Below, in pieces: positions 10,535-23,373 of a stretch of 64,000 bases of DNA. Source of the stretch: Ligustrum vulgare (Eukaryota; Streptophyta; Magnoliopsida; Lamiales; Oleaceae); NCBI GenBank assembly GCA_963555705.1, contig OY743189.1:4667501-4731500 (forward strand), read 5' to 3'. The position numbers and the translations under genes are program-made. The notes below the pieces were generated by a model. It saw only the letters and a program-made list of their open reading frames with translations, was not told the DNA's origin and ran no database searches. Every line of letters begins with the position of its first letter. Position 1 is the stretch's first letter.

Positions 10535-11949
10535 TATTTAAATATATATATTAAACAAATATTTACCTTAACATTACAAATTAAATATACGTGATCCTAT
10601 ATTTAAATGAATGTTATACCAAGAAATCATCTATTCATCTCAATTTATAAAAGCGGCACAGTCGTTTAACCCATAAGACATAATACTTTATATCCGTATG
10701 AAATTGATTTTTCAATAATCATTTTTTTTAAACATTCATTTTCAATCACATATTCTTTAGAAAATCAAAATTTCTCATACTACTTTTTACTTACACATTC
10801 TAAAAAAATCGTTTTTCACAAAATCAATTATGAAAAATGAAAATCAAACAGTTAAGTTCCGTTTAAATCGATCTACGATGTGAAACCACTACCATTGATA
10901 GAAATTGAAAAAAAATTATATATATGAACTGTCAAAATATTAAAAATATTTAAAACTTATTCAAGAATTTCAATAAAACGTAACTTTTCATCTTCTACCC
11001 ATTAGACGTCAAATGGTCAAGTCATCAATTTTTTTTAAATGTTTTAAATACACGTGTTTGACCACGTACATCCTATTTTGAAATAGAATGAACTTGCTAA
11101 CATGCATTTTATTTTTATTTTGAAAAAAAAATAGTTAAACTAAATGTTAAAGTCTGTAATATATATTTGCATATTTTGATTATGTAAATTTATAGTATTA
11201 AACATAAAACTATATGAACAAATGAGTAAATAAATAAATAAAATTAATTTTAAAATGAAAAATAAATAGATCGAAATATGAAGTTGCAAAAATTATTCGA
11301 ACTTAATTGAATTCACTTAAAAAGTTTGGATGTTTATTATTTCTTTTAATTTGATAAGAAATTTAGTTAAAAAATTATAAATATCATTGTAGGACTTAAA
11401 TAAAACAATTTTAAAATAGTGGGACATTGAGAAAAAATAATATGTATAAAATAAAGTTTTTACCTTGAATCTTTGATGTGATTTTAGGGATGACATGCTT
11501 ACAGTTGAATCTTACTTGTGAGTTCATTTTAAAGTTCTCATTGAGATGTTCGATTTGACACCCATATTGCATATTTTTCGATTTCAAAATAATAGTATAA
11601 TTGTCAAAAGTATCTCCATTCATTGAAATAATTCTATTTTTAGAAAGATACTTTTGACGGAAAAAGTTTCAAAATCCGTTTTTGAGAAGTGTCTTATTTT
11701 TATATATAGTATGATACTATTTTAAATTAAACATAATAGTTTTTTTGAAAATATGGCTTTGGAATAAGCAAACACTAAGTCTGTACGATGCTTGTTGGTG
11801 TTCTCCATGTTCATTGTGTTGGGGGCATGTATTATTTATTGATTTATGTTTAACAGACAAAACAAATTTACAGTTCTTGAAAATATATATATATATATAT
11901 ATGTTAATTACTTAATTATAGTTATTAATTATTGATTAATAAATTATTA
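10535..11949. other. AT-rich stretch without a recognised gene
   Basis: This is flanking DNA between the Helitron's 5' end and the LTR of element A. A 70-codon frame on the minus strand near 11411-11623 has no recognisable features. A short TA repeat lies near 11884-11902. Confidence 0.5.
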
Positions 11950-12883
11950 TGCAGTAAGGATAAATAGAAATTTAAATCTTGGTGGGTTATGACTATCAAC
12001 TAAGATTTTATCGTTATATTTATCTTTAAGATATATTATTGAAAAATTATTTTCTGCATTCTTGACCAATGAAAAGATGTCATTGTACCATTCATTATCT
12101 TAAAACAAGATTATGATTTTAATCAATTATTAATAATTATATTGATAATTATCTTCAAGTATTAGATTTGGATGGGAACCCTTTGAATGCTATCCCCAAA
12201 TCACTATAAATAGAGATCATGGTTCCATAGAATTTTCGCACCTCTTCATTTCTCATAACTTCGTTATATTTATTTCAAGCCTGGAATAATCAAGATAAAA
12301 GATTATTTTCAACTAATTCAAAAGTAAGCATATGTGTGTAATAGGTGGTTTAAATGATTATTCACACATTATATTATGGGTTCTATATGAAAGCTTTATA
12401 TTATGAACCAAATTATGTTTATTGGTCTCATATGTATGTTCTATGATTTGGGGACTGGAGTTCAGTAGTACTACGCATGAAAATTGGGTACCACCTAAGT
12501 TAGGACCCTATTTTTGTGTCTCCTCATGTATGCAAGATAAGTTTAAGTGTAAATTAATTATTTATTCCATTTATGTGCTTATTGAGATTATTTCTCACAC
12601 CTAAAATTTTTTCACAGATAATTAGCAGTTCGGGACAGTTCAAAACACGGGATGGCTAGCAAGTGGATTGCATGAAAAAATATGGGAATCATCAATTTTT
12701 CAATAAGAGTTATTTTAATTCGATTAAACTAGTATGTTACTATTTTATTTTCAATTATTTTGTAGTGTGGGTAACTCAAATAAGTCAATGATTTATTTAA
12801 TGAGTTTTAAAGTTATTTCATGAAATGTTGTCTACAATACAAATTTGTTGCACCCAAATAATTACAAGTTTTGGGACGTCACA
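11950..12883 (+). mobile_element. 5' LTR of element A
   Basis: From CTTGGTGGGTTATG (about 11977) to ACGTCACA (12883) the sequence matches the 3' LTR at 44196-45137 with scattered substitutions. The first ~30 bases are diverged; TGCAGT at 11950 aligns with TGTAGT of the 3' copy. It contains a likely TATA box (ACTATAAATAGAG near 12203). Confidence 0.75.
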
Positions 12884-12886
12884 AGT

Positions 12887-12898
12887 TGGTATCAGAGC
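12887..12898 (+). other. Primer binding site of element A
   Basis: TGGTATCAGAGC, complementary to initiator tRNA-Met, lies three bases after the LTR end at 12883. Confidence 0.9.
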
Positions 12899-14021
12899 CC
12901 TAGGTTTTAAACCAGTTTTGTAGACAAAAAAAAAAAAAAAAAAACTGTTCACGAACAATACAAAAAATTTATTTTTTAATTTTTTTAAAAACAAGAAGTT
13001 TGCTTTAATGATAAAAACTTAGACTTTTGGGGCTTCATTGTTTTGAACTACCCAAATATTATTCATTAGATTATGAGTTATAAAATGTTAAATTGAACCA
13101 AGCTTATATAAAAAATTATTTTGGACTATTCAAATTATTATAGGACGGGTTATTTATGTGTGGGTAGTAAGTCAAATTTGGCCCAAATTTTATATGAAGT
13201 AGTAAATGATCAAGATTATTTTTAAGAAATGAATATTATTTTAGTTATGAAATATGTTAAGTCATCACCTTGCTATGCCACTCTCCATGTTTTGACTCCT
13301 CGAACAAGGTATGTTATATGTTTTACATGTCATTTATAATTTTATTCAAGCATGTTAATGATGTTATGAAATATCGTGTGTTGTAAATGTTGTACATGAC
13401 AATAAGCGATTTCCTATTTTGTAATAGCCACGTGATTTTGCATGTAAGCCGAGTAGGGGAATTTTAGTCCGGTAGAAACTCTTGCATAATGAATAATAAC
13501 ATGATAATAAATCCGCGTACGATAATTTATCCATTTATCACTATCTTTGTGTAAAAACAAGGAAAAAACTATGAATAATTATTAGTACTTCATCTCTAAG
13601 TTCCAACTTCTAGTGCAATACTTTATTCCTTTATCACTACCTTTGTGTAAAAATAAGGGAAAAACTGTGGATAATTTTTGACACTCTTCTGCTTGATTTG
13701 TGTATTTGAGGCACTGAAGGGCTTTGTCACCATACTATTAACATGCTTAAGGAAATTGTGTTTTAAGTGGGACCGCAGTGACCTCTCCAATTCCTTGGAA
13801 GCCTTTTAGTGGTGATACTCAAATCAACTAAACAAAGACAATGCTGATATTAGAAATAAACAACTCCTCCTCTCAAACTTCATGAATAATCTTTACCTAA
13901 CTCATATTTCAAGAAAACACCCACAAAACTTCAACGTTATAAACTTCTAGTTTTTTTTTTAAAAAAACTTTTCCATTTTTTTTAAAAGATAAGTAATTTT
14001 GTTCCTTTCCTTTTCTTATAG
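12899..14021 (+). other. Untranslated leader of element A
   Basis: No frame of note. It holds repeated segments built on TTTATCACTACCTTTGTGTAAAAA (near 13535 and 13630) and a TTGACTCCTCGAACAAGGTATG block (about 13290). The same pieces occur in the leader of element D near 33020 and 33355-33490, which shows that the two elements are related. Confidence 0.65.
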
Positions 14022-14483
14022 ATGGTGAGTGGACGAGATCAAACTACCCGGATTGAGAGGTGCAATCATTTCACTTGGTTGCATAGGAATTACAATAGAA
14101 CCCCTAATCACGGTTTAATGCTACATTTGAATGCCATGGAAAAGATCCACCGAGGGGCAAGGGAAAATGGACATAAATTTCATAGGGATGAGATTTTGTA
14201 TCATCTAGACCGAACTCTCACTCCTTATTGGAGACAATTCATCAAAATAATTGAAGAAACATTTGACTACCAAACCTCCCCAGATATGCTACTCCAATGC
14301 CTAAGGGAAAAATGGAGGGTGAATCATGAAGACCTTAGTGATACCAAGAGGGTGCCAAGCTACGACCCTAATCCTAGCAATTTACTAACTATAATCGAAG
14401 TTGATCTTCAAGGAAATTATGTAGAAGATGACCCAAGTGAGGATTATAGTCCTGTTTCCTATTCCGCAATCGACCCAAGATAA
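14022..14483 (+). CDS. Small ORF upstream of gag in element A, function unknown
   Basis: This is an open frame of 153 codons starting MVSGRDQTTRIERC and ending SAIDPR at TAA. It lies between the leader and the gag start (which is at 23374 because E1 inserted at 14615). It is fairly charged, with histidine- and tryptophan-containing stretches such as HFTWLHRNYN and YWRQFIKIIEETFDY. It has no zinc knuckle, protease motif or membrane segment. It is not the gag core, which is intact elsewhere in the same element. It stays open although the rest of A is riddled with stops. I do not recognise the family. It may be an accessory retrotransposon protein or an N-terminal extra ORF. Confidence 0.5.
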   Translation: MVSGRDQTTRIERCNHFTWLHRNYNRTPNHGLMLHLNAMEKIHRGARENGHKFHRDEILYHLDRTLTPYWRQFIKIIEETFDYQTSPDMLLQCLREKWRVNHEDLSDTKRVPSYDPNPSNLLTIIEVDLQGNYVEDDPSEDYSPVSYSAIDPR

Positions 14484-14609
14484 ACACCTAAGGATAATCA
14501 GGGAACTGGTCAAGGAGAGAAGGCTAGGAGGAATTATTAGATAGTTTTTTATGTTGAAATTATATCCTTTTAGTTGTTTGAATTTCAATTGGTTTGGACG
14601 TTCGTTATG

Positions 14610-14614
14610 CCTAG
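14610..14614 (+). repeat. Target site duplication of E1 (left)
   Basis: CCTAG, repeated at 23270-23274. Confidence 0.9.
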
Positions 14615-16125
14615 TGATAAGCGTATTTTATACACTTATTTGTACGTTTAAATTAGGATTAATTATTGTCGTGTGAGAATATTTACTATTTAATTTATGT
14701 TTATTTGTTTACTTTTCAGAAAATGTCCCAATTGAAGAAGAATGAAACAATTAATGGAAAAATAACACGATTGGATGTTAATTGGAGCTAAATTGGACAA
14801 GTGAGGAGTTTGTGACAACAACCGGGAAACATGCTTGGTGCCAAAGTGACTAAATCAGAGGTTGGAGGACCTAATTGAATGAATCAAGAGCTTGAATGGT
14901 CAAATCGAGAAGAAGATAAAGTTTGGGGACTAAATTGCAACAATTGAAAGTTGAGGACTGAAGGTGCAATTAAAAGTCAGGGACTAACTTGCACAGCCGG
15001 AAGAAGATGAAGTCGCGATCGCTGGATACGTGCCACGCGATCGCGAGATGATGCGAAAATATAACCCGAGAGTAAAAGGGTCTTCCACGCGAGCGCCGAC
15101 CATAAGCCCACGCGATCGCGTGCTTGTCCGACTGGGCCGCAGATCAGATTTTTCTCGCGATTTTTGACAGGCTTTGGGCTTTTTGACCTAGGTTTTCTCC
15201 AAAACCTATATATACAACATAAGAGGCACGAAATTCAGACCTTTGCCTCTCCAAAGAACGAGCCACAACTGAGAATTCAACATCAAATTCTTGGGGAATC
15301 AAGCATAGCAGAGGGGCGTGAATTGAAAACAATTGAAGAATTGATGATTGGTGCAATCTTTCCATTCTTTATATTGTTTTTCAATGAACGTTTATTTTTA
15401 CTGTTTTTGTTATTTCATGATGTTGTGTAACTAATTTTAACGTTGGGATGAACGATGTAGCCTAGTTAATTATTTTAATGCCATATTCCTTGTTTTAACG
15501 CTTTGTTGCATGTATTGATTTATTATTGTTCTTAATGCTTGAATTGCTTGATCACCAATTCATGACTTATTGAGTTATTTCCATAATCCGAGAGGTGAGT
15601 TAATAATTTAGAACGTGGTAATAAATCCGGTAATTGAACGAGAGATAGAGATATACTCTTGTAATTATTGCGGTCGTGTGTGAATTCTTGCGTGTTATGC
15701 ATCTAGATAAGGAATATTCGGACCCTCTGTAGAGATACATGGTTGACTTATTTAGGTAGAATTGATTTAAACTCGAGAGAGGAATTTCAATTTAAATTAG
15801 TGAATTCGACCGAATGCATAATTAGGAAATAAAACATGGAATTGGAGTTAATTTAATTGGTTAGGTGAAATCGTGAATCCCAACTATTTTACAATCGTTT
15901 TTAAAAACAAAACAAATTCTCCAATTTTAAATTCTTTAGTTTAATTATTTAGTTTTAGTTTAAAATCTCAAATTATTTTGTTCGTTCAAATAGAGTTAGG
16001 AACTAAAATATTTCGGTAATTAATAGCAGTCCTCGTGGGACGATAATTCGGACTCCTAGGTCCACTTTATTACTTCTCACGACCCGTGCACTTGCGGGGA
16101 TATCTCGCATCGTGAGATATCAGGT
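14615..16125 (+). mobile_element. 5' LTR of E1 (3' end missing)
   Basis: It aligns with the 3' LTR at a constant offset of 7139 up to CAGGT at 16125. There it diverges (ACCTATTAG instead of GAACA), so the last few LTR bases and the primer site are gone. It contains repeated GCGATCGC-type motifs, a TATATATA box near 15210 and the hairpin GATATCTC...GAGATATC at the end. Confidence 0.8.
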
Positions 16126-16343
16126 ACCTATTAGTTCTTATTTTACTTTGAACTTTATTTTGCTTATTTTTATTTTTATTTTTAATTTACTTTTCAGTTT
16201 TTGCTTTGAATTTTTGTTTTCTTTAATTTATGTTAAGAATGACTAAGTCATTTGATTTGCTTCCTTTTGATACAGAAATTGAACGCACCTTTTGACAAAG
16301 GCGTAGACAACAGTTGGAAGCGTATCAACAAACAGACTTAGCC

Positions 16344-18728
16344 ATGGCGGATGACATAATTCAGGATAATCAGGGAAATCAACAAAATCTACCAGCAGCT
16401 GTGAATGGACAGCAACCAAATCATGGAAGGCGCGTTTTGCGAGACTACATGGTTCCTCATGTGGGGAACATTGGAACCTGCATTGTACCTCCTGCAATCC
16501 GTGCTAATAATTTTGAGATCAAGACTTCCTTGATATCCTTGATCCAAAATTCGTGTGTTTTTCATGGTTTGCCATCTGAAGATCCTCATGCGCACCTTAG
16601 GACATTTTTGGAATTATGTGATATGCAACGCATGAATGGAGTTTCAGAGGATGCTGTGAAATTAAAGCTATTCTCATTCTCTTTGGCGGAAAAAGGAAAA
16701 GCCTGGTTTTACTCTTTGCCCCTACACACAATCACCACTTTTGAAGTTATGAGCCAGAAATTTGTAGATAAATTTTTCCCACCTGGCCGCATGTCAAAGC
16801 TAAGGCGTGAAATTCTGTCCTTTAGTCAACAGCCAGGGGAATCCATTTTTGAAGCCTGGGAAAGGTTCAATGAGCTTATCAGACAGTGTCCTACCCATGT
16901 AATCGCATTTTGGATCTTAGTCCAGACATTCTACAATGGGTTGACGAATGAGAATAAAAAGTACGTTGACTCAGCAGCTGGAGGATCAGTAATGGATATG
17001 ACATATGAAGAAGCTTCTGAGATTTTTGAGAAGATGGTTGCGAACAGTTACCAGTGGTACTCAGATAGATCTACACCAAAGTCTGGAGGAATTGTTGCAG
17101 TTAATGAGATTACAGCATTAAATGCTAAGCTGGATGCTTTAACGAAGAAAATCGACAGTATGGGTGTGCAGCCAGTAAATTCAGTTCATACAACTTTGTG
17201 TGATTTTTGTTTCGAAAATCATGCGATAAATTTCTGCCCACTTCAAAAAAATCAATCATACCAAGAACAGGTCAACTTCGTAGGAAACACGCAGTAGGGT
17301 GGTCCTTATTCACAAACTTACAATCCAGAATGGAAGAATCACCCAAAATTTTCATGGTCTAACAATCAGAATGTTCAGCGGCCGCCTGGATTTCAGCAAC
17401 AACAACAGCAACAATCTCAGAAAAACATATCCGAGAACATAGAAGAGTTAATTCAGCTGGTCAAGAGTCAGAATGGTGAGATTATGAATCAAGCTGTTGA
17501 AATAAAGAATTTGAAGAGACAAATGGGAGAGCTGGCAGCAAGCAGTTCAACAAGACAGCCTGGAATGTTACCAAGCAATATTGAAATGAACCCTCGTGAG
17601 CATGTTAATGCAATAACAACGAGGAGCGGGGTTCAGCTATCTGAAGTAACTGTAGGGGAATATTAAAAGCAAAAGAGCAAAAAGGAAGATGTGGTGGAAG
17701 AACAGGAAAGCAAGAAAGAACAGAGATCGACTCCTGAAGTTCATGAAAAAGTCGAAGAAGAAGTTCGAGTTCGACCACCAGTCAAAGCTTATGTGCCCCC
17801 AGTTCCTTATCCACAACGATTGATAAAGCATAAATTGGAACAACAGTTTGGAAAATTTTTGGAAATATTCAAGAAACTGCACATTAATATTCCTTTTGCT
17901 GAAGCATTGGCCCAAATGCCTCTCTACTTGAAATTCATGAAGGAGATGCTGTCAAATAAACGGAAATTGGTTGATAATGAAATATTAGCTCTTAGTGAAG
18001 AATGCAGTGCCATTATCCAAAAGAAGTTGCCACAGAAACTAACAGATCAAGGGAGTTTCTTGATCCCCTGTACTATTGGTAAATTTAATTTTGATAATGT
18101 ATTGTGTGATCTGGGTGCAAGTGTCAATTTAATGCCTTTGTCTGTATACAGGAAACTTGGTTTGGGGGAGCCTAAGCCAACGAATATCACTTTAAAGTTG
18201 GCGAACAGATCAATCCAATATCCATACGGTATTGTTGAGAACGTGATAGTAAAAGTAGACAAATTTTTCTTCCCAGTCGACTTTGTGATCCTGGACATGG
18301 AAGAGGACACTCAAATGCCCCTCATTCTTGGAAGGCCGTTCCTAGCTACTGGAAGATGCTTAATCGACATTGAAAATGGAGAAATCATCTTTAGGGTCGA
18401 GAAGGAACAAGTCACGTTCAGCATCAGGTCAAGGCAAGATCTTGAAGGTCTAAATGAAAGCTGCTTCAAGGTGGAGGGGGTGGTCCAGAAACCAGAAGAA
18501 AAGACCAAGCAGGGTATTAATATCGAGGAGGAACTAAGCACAAAACATGAGTTCATAAAGGCTAAAGATGGATGGAGGTACAAGAAGGAAGAAAAGCCTA
18601 ACATCCCTCAACAATTGGCTAAAAGTGAGGCTTTGGGATTCAAGAGAGTGAGAAAACGAGTTGAGAAGTGCAAGGCTGGAAATTGCAAGATGTGCAAGGT
18701 TCTGAGATCATCTTTCAAGCCTCCATGA
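16344..18728 (+). pseudogene. E1 gag-protease reading frame with two in-frame stops
   Basis: One frame runs from MADDIIQ (16344) to SSFKPP and TGA at 18728, interrupted by TAG at 17295 and TAA at 17664. The gag core (about residues 50-230) has the Athila signature: HGLPSEDPHAHLRTFLELCD, KAWFYSLP and GESIFEAWERFNELIRQCP. A zinc knuckle CX2CX3HX4C lies at 17199-17237. A glutamine-rich linker follows, then a retropepsin domain with the D-L-G-A active site (VLCDLGASVNLMPLSVYRK) and the flap/hydrophobic ILGRPFLATG. The frame ends about 110 residues after the protease, with no RT. The two stops make it inactive as it stands. It depends on another element for RT and integrase. Confidence 0.85.
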
Positions 18729-18733
18729 TAAAG

Positions 18734-18792
18734 AAGTGCAAAAAGTCGAGCTTTAGACTTAAAACGGAGCGTTTGTTGGGAGGCAACCCAAC
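18734..18792 (+). other. Conserved post-ORF motif with small hairpin (E1)
   Basis: AAAAGTCGAGCTTTAGACTT followed by GTTGGGAGGCAACCCAAC lies directly after the stop. The same arrangement follows the ORF of E2 at 26463-26525. The TTGGG/CCCAA arms can pair. Confidence 0.7.
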
Positions 18793-20853
18793 CTTTCTTC
18801 CCTTTTATTTATTACGCTTTCATGATTTATTTATTTATTTACTAAACTTAGATATATGCATGGTAGGAATTGTGTTTGAGTGTTTTGCATGTTTCATGTT
18901 AAGAGCACTTGTGCATAATATTCTATTATTGCATATTTAGGTATGTTGTTGATTTTGCATGTTTACATTAGGGTAGGTTTTCTATCGTCATTCCAAACTC
19001 ACACACACACTAGTTTGAATCATGACGATAAGGTTTGGAAAATCATTGCATCGATCATGAAGTGATTAGGGGGATAAAAACGATTTTGAAAATCAAAAAT
19101 TAGGAAAAATTTTCATTACAGCCGAGAACTACGCGATCGTGTGCTAATAGGCTATGGCGATCGCAAGTTTGCGTTTAAAAATGAACAGATTTTTAAACCT
19201 TGACCCACGCGATCGCTGGCACTCCAGCCAAGCGATCGCGTGACTGTACTGGGACCAAAATCGGCAGTTTAAGTGTTGTTCCCCATGTTTTCAATTTCAA
19301 ACATTATAAAATCTTTTTCTCTCCCCCAATCACCTCATATTTGATCTTACATCTTGTGTGCATGTCATCAACACTTTGTTGCATCAATATCATTGCGTAC
19401 ATGACTTCAAAATCCAATCAAAGGTACGTAATTCTTCACTTAAATCAATATTTACTCAAAAGTTTGAAATTTTCTTTGAGATCTTGAATTTTGATATTGT
19501 GAATGGTGAAGATTGGGCTTAGGTTAGATGTGGAGAAAGTGATTTGTGGTTCAGTAGACAAAATTTTTGGTTCATTCACGCCTCCAAACCTATGCATACC
19601 CTTTGATTTTTGCAATGCACGCCATGTGTTTGATGAAATGCCACAAAGACATTCTAGTGCTAATTTGAGACATCCTTCCGAGCATTTATCTTCATGATAT
19701 GTTTCTCATTGATTATATGTGTGTGGTGCATGAGTTAGTTCACATCTTGGCATGAAAACCATTAAACCCATGTTGGCATCATGACAGCCCCATTGCAAGG
19801 CAATTGCAGGCCATTGCGCCCAGAAACTGTCTCACGTCACCTACTTCTCCACATTGTTGAATGACACTATTGACCTTCAAATGAGCTGAATTTTTAATAT
19901 ATTGTTGATCATGCTGTGAACTTTAAAGTATCAAAAGATGGCTCGAGAAAATTTATGTTTTTCTAGGCGACGTCAAGGCTTGAATGTGTGTGGTCGACCA
20001 ATTTTGAAAATTCAAAATTTTGCTTTAACTTTAGTTTGGGGGTGTAGTACTGAACTTCCATTATTTCTTATTGATGTTTATGACTTTTAATATTACTTAT
20101 CTCTTATTTGCAAGGTAAACATCAGTCAAGACACATCCGATCAAGTTGGGCAAGGCAAGAAATAAGGTCAAATTCATCCAACATCATTTCAAATTGAAGC
20201 ATCAAGACTACAATGAGACATCTCCTCTACACTTGGGAAGTTCTCGTTCTCTTTCTTTTGTCAAGTTTTGCATATTCTTACTTATTTATGTAGCAAAACA
20301 TTGAGGACAATGTTCATTTCTAGTTTGGGGGTGGATCTCATTATTTCCATATTATTACTTTTCATTCTATTTTATTGGGATTAAAAAAAAAAAAAAAATT
20401 GAAAACTTTGTTGACATGTTTATTGCCTAGGATATAATATGAATCAATTTGTGTTTAAGCTTGAAAATTGGACAACATGAAAGCATGAACTTATTTTTGA
20501 ACTAGTTATGTTTTGCTAGATTCATACTTATTGCACACATAGCCAGTGTTAGATAATTGCTTGTGTGAGGGATTTTGTTTAATACATGTGGGGCAGAGTT
20601 TATGCAATTTGAACTTAGGAATGACTCAAAAAGCCCTGAACTTAGATCGTTAGACATCCCACCCCTAAATTAGAACCAATCATGTTAAAAGGCAAGTTTG
20701 GGGGTAAAATGGTTGGAATTTGTGTGTATTGACGGGTTGGAGGTCTGTGGTTCTTGGTTTTGCACTTTAGTCATTGCAGTTTGGTCAACTGGTATAAACC
20801 ATTTCCAGCATAAAAACAAAAAAATGCTGAAGGTTTTATTCTGCTCTTCAAAT

Positions 20854-20966
20854 GCCTTTTTGACTCGAGTAAGTAAGTCCGAGGGGTCTTTCAAAACTGG
20901 TGCCCTAAAGTCAACTGGCTTGGGAGTCATCGACCTAAAGCTCGCTACATGGGTCAATTAGAAAGC
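20854..20966 (+). repeat. Conserved ~115-bp module, copy 1 in E1
   Basis: Begins GCCTTTTTGACTCGAGTAAG and ends AAGCTCGCTACATGGGTCAA-TTAGAAAGC. The same order of blocks is seen at 21026-21140 here and at 27637-27750 and 27859-27977 in E2. Confidence 0.75.
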
Positions 20967-21025
20967 AAGTACGGAGAGTGGACTTACACATAAGACATTA
21001 TAACATCTTTAACTTTTCTGTTTAA

Positions 21026-21140
21026 GCCTTTATGATTCGGGCAAGTACGTCTGAGGGGTTCTCTGAACCTGGTACCCTAAAGCCGTCTGGTTTGGGAGTT
21101 GCCGATCTGAAAGCCCGCTACAGGGGTCATATAGAAAGCC
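21026..21140 (+). repeat. Conserved ~115-bp module, copy 2 in E1 (diverged)
   Basis: Reads GCCTTTATGATTCGGGCAAG ... GGTACCCTAAAG ... GCCCGCTACAGGGGTCATAT-AGAAAGC. It is the most diverged of the four copies but collinear with them. Confidence 0.7.
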
Positions 21141-21753
21141 CGTATGAAAAGTTCTGCACAAAGATGGTAAAAGAAAGGGACAATTAAAAGAAAAAGTCGT
21201 CCATAAAAAAAAAAAAATTGCATGGTATAAGCTTTGTTGACTGAACTGTGGTGGTTGAGGTTGTAGAATTGGGGACTGCTTTCTTTTGATTAGTTGTGCA
21301 TGCATATTTCTGATTTTGACTGCCTTGTGTGGAAAAAGTTAAGAATATTTTTAGAACCCACATAGAGAAAAACCTGGGATGCGAGAGAAAAAGCAGAAAG
21401 TGGTGATCATACATGAGCGTTGGAAGGAATTTTATTAGAAATCATAGATTGACCACATAGGATTCGGGCTGGATTATGCGTAATGAGCCACACGGTGTTG
21501 AGTATATCTTTTGCATAAGTATGCGTTTGACATTGGCTATCCACACACACACTTGAAACTCTGGCAGGATATAACTAGAAAATATTTTGCATTGTTGTTC
21601 ATGACGCTTGCTGAAGCTTAAATTGGTTTGGACTGTAGAGGCATATGATAAACATGTTGACACAATAAAAATATTTGTTCTCTTATTTCTTTGATTTTTG
21701 TAGTTTAGTTTACATTGTTCGAGGACAAACAATAATTCTAGTTTGAGGGTATT

Positions 21754-23269
21754 TGATAAGCGTATTTTATACACTTATTTGTACGTCTAAATTAGGATTA
21801 ATTATTTTCGTGTGAGAATATTTACTATTTAATTTATGTTTATTTGTTTACTTTTCAGAAAATGTCCCAATTGAAGAAGAATGAAACAATTAATGGAAAA
21901 ATAACACGATTGGATGTTAATTGGAGCTAAATTGGACAAGTGAGGAGTTTGTGACAACAACCGGGAAACATGCTTGGTGCCAAAGTGACTAAATCAGAGT
22001 TTGGAGGACCTAATTGAATGAATCAAGAGCTTGAATGGTCAAACCGAGAAGAAGATAAAGTTTGGGGACTAAATTGCAATAATTGAAAGTTGAGGACTGA
22101 AGGTGCAATTAAAAGTCAGGGACTAACTTGCACAGCCGGAAGAAGATGAAGTCGCGATCGCTGGATACGTGCCACGCGATTGCGAGATGATGCGAAAATA
22201 TAACCCGAGAGTAAAAGGGTCTTCCACGCGAGCGCCGACCATAAGCCCACGCGATCGCGTGCTTGTCCGACTGGGCCGCAGATCAGATTTTTCTCGCGAT
22301 TTTTGACAGGATTTGGGCTTTTTGACCTAGGTTTTCTCCAAAACCTATATATACAACATAAGAGGCACGAAATTCAGACCTTTGCCTCTCCAAAGAACGA
22401 GTCACAACTGAGAATTCAACATCAAATTCTTGGGGAATCAAGCATAGCAGAGGGGCGTGAATTGAAAACAATTGAAGAATTGATGATTGGTGCAATCTTT
22501 CCATTCTTTATATTGTTTTTCAATGAACGTTTATTTTTACTGTTTTTGTTATTTCATGATGATGTGTAACTAATTTTAACGTTGGGATGAACGATGTAGC
22601 CTAGTTAATTATTTTAATGCCATATTCCTTGTTTTAACGCTTTGTTGCATGTATTGATTTATTATTGTTCTTAATGCTTGAATTGCTTGATCACCAATTC
22701 ATGACTTATTGAGTTATTTCCATAATCCGAGATGTGAGTTAATAATTTAGAACGTGGTAATAAATCCGGTAATTGAACGAGAGATAGAGATATACTCTTG
22801 TAATTATTGCGGTCGTGTGTGAATTCTTGCGTGTTATGCATCTAGATAAGGAATATTCGGACCCTCTGTAGAGATACATGGTTGACTTATTTAGGTAGAA
22901 TTGATTTAAACTCGAGAGAGGAATTTCAATTTAAATTAGTGAATTCGACCGAATGCATAATTAGGAAATAAAACATGGAATTGGAGTTAATTTAATTGGT
23001 TAGGTAAAATCGTGAATCCCAACTATTTTACAATCGTTTTTAAAAACAAAACAAATTCTCCAATTTTAAATTCTTTAGTTTAATTATTTAGTTTTAGTTT
23101 AAAATCTCAAATTATTTTGTTCGTTCAAATAGAGTTAGGAACTAAAATATTTCGGTAATTAATAGCAGTCCTCGTGGGACGATAATCCGGACTCCTAGGT
23201 CCACTTTATTACTTCTCACGACCTGTGCACTTGCGGGGATATCTCGCATCGTGAGATATCAGGTGAACA
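21754..23269 (+). mobile_element. 3' LTR of E1
   Basis: TGATAAGCG...GGTGAACA, 1516 bp, followed by CCTAG (23270-23274). It is nearly identical to the 5' copy, with scattered substitutions. Confidence 0.88.
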
Positions 23270-23373
23270 CCTAGCAATCCGTTATCTATGTAAACTTATG
23301 AGTTTGATAATAAAGCATGTTATTTCGTTATGTTTCTCTTCAATTGATAGTTACTACCATTTTATTTAAGGTT

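Larger units (their letters stand above)
18793..21753 (+). other. Long non-coding 3' region of E1
   Basis: No env-like gene or other convincing frame. It contains GCGATCGC-rich stretches near 19130-19245, three PPT-like AGTTTGGGGGT tracts (20033, 20331, 20695), two copies of a ~115-bp conserved module (20854-20966, 21026-21140), and the working polypurine tract just before the 3' LTR (GTTTGAGGGT, 21741-21750). Confidence 0.65.
14615..23269 (+). mobile_element. E1: Athila-like LTR retrotransposon, gag-protease only
   Basis: Two LTRs of about 1.5 kb (14615-16125 and 21754-23269) begin TGATAAGCG and differ at only a few sites. A CCTAG target duplication flanks the element. The internal region has Athila-type gag and protease in one frame but no RT, RNase H or integrase. 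A 3-kb non-coding tail follows. The end of the 5' LTR and the primer binding site are missing. It sits in the leader/gag interval of element A, so it is younger than A. Confidence 0.85.

Noticed and set aside
11411..11623. 70-codon minus-strand frame in AT-rich flank
   Set aside because: No motif, no splice context, and a length expected by chance.
15144..15430. Overlapping frames on both strands inside the E1 LTRs (also 22283-22569)
   Set aside because: They lie within LTR sequence, overlap each other on opposite strands and carry no motif.
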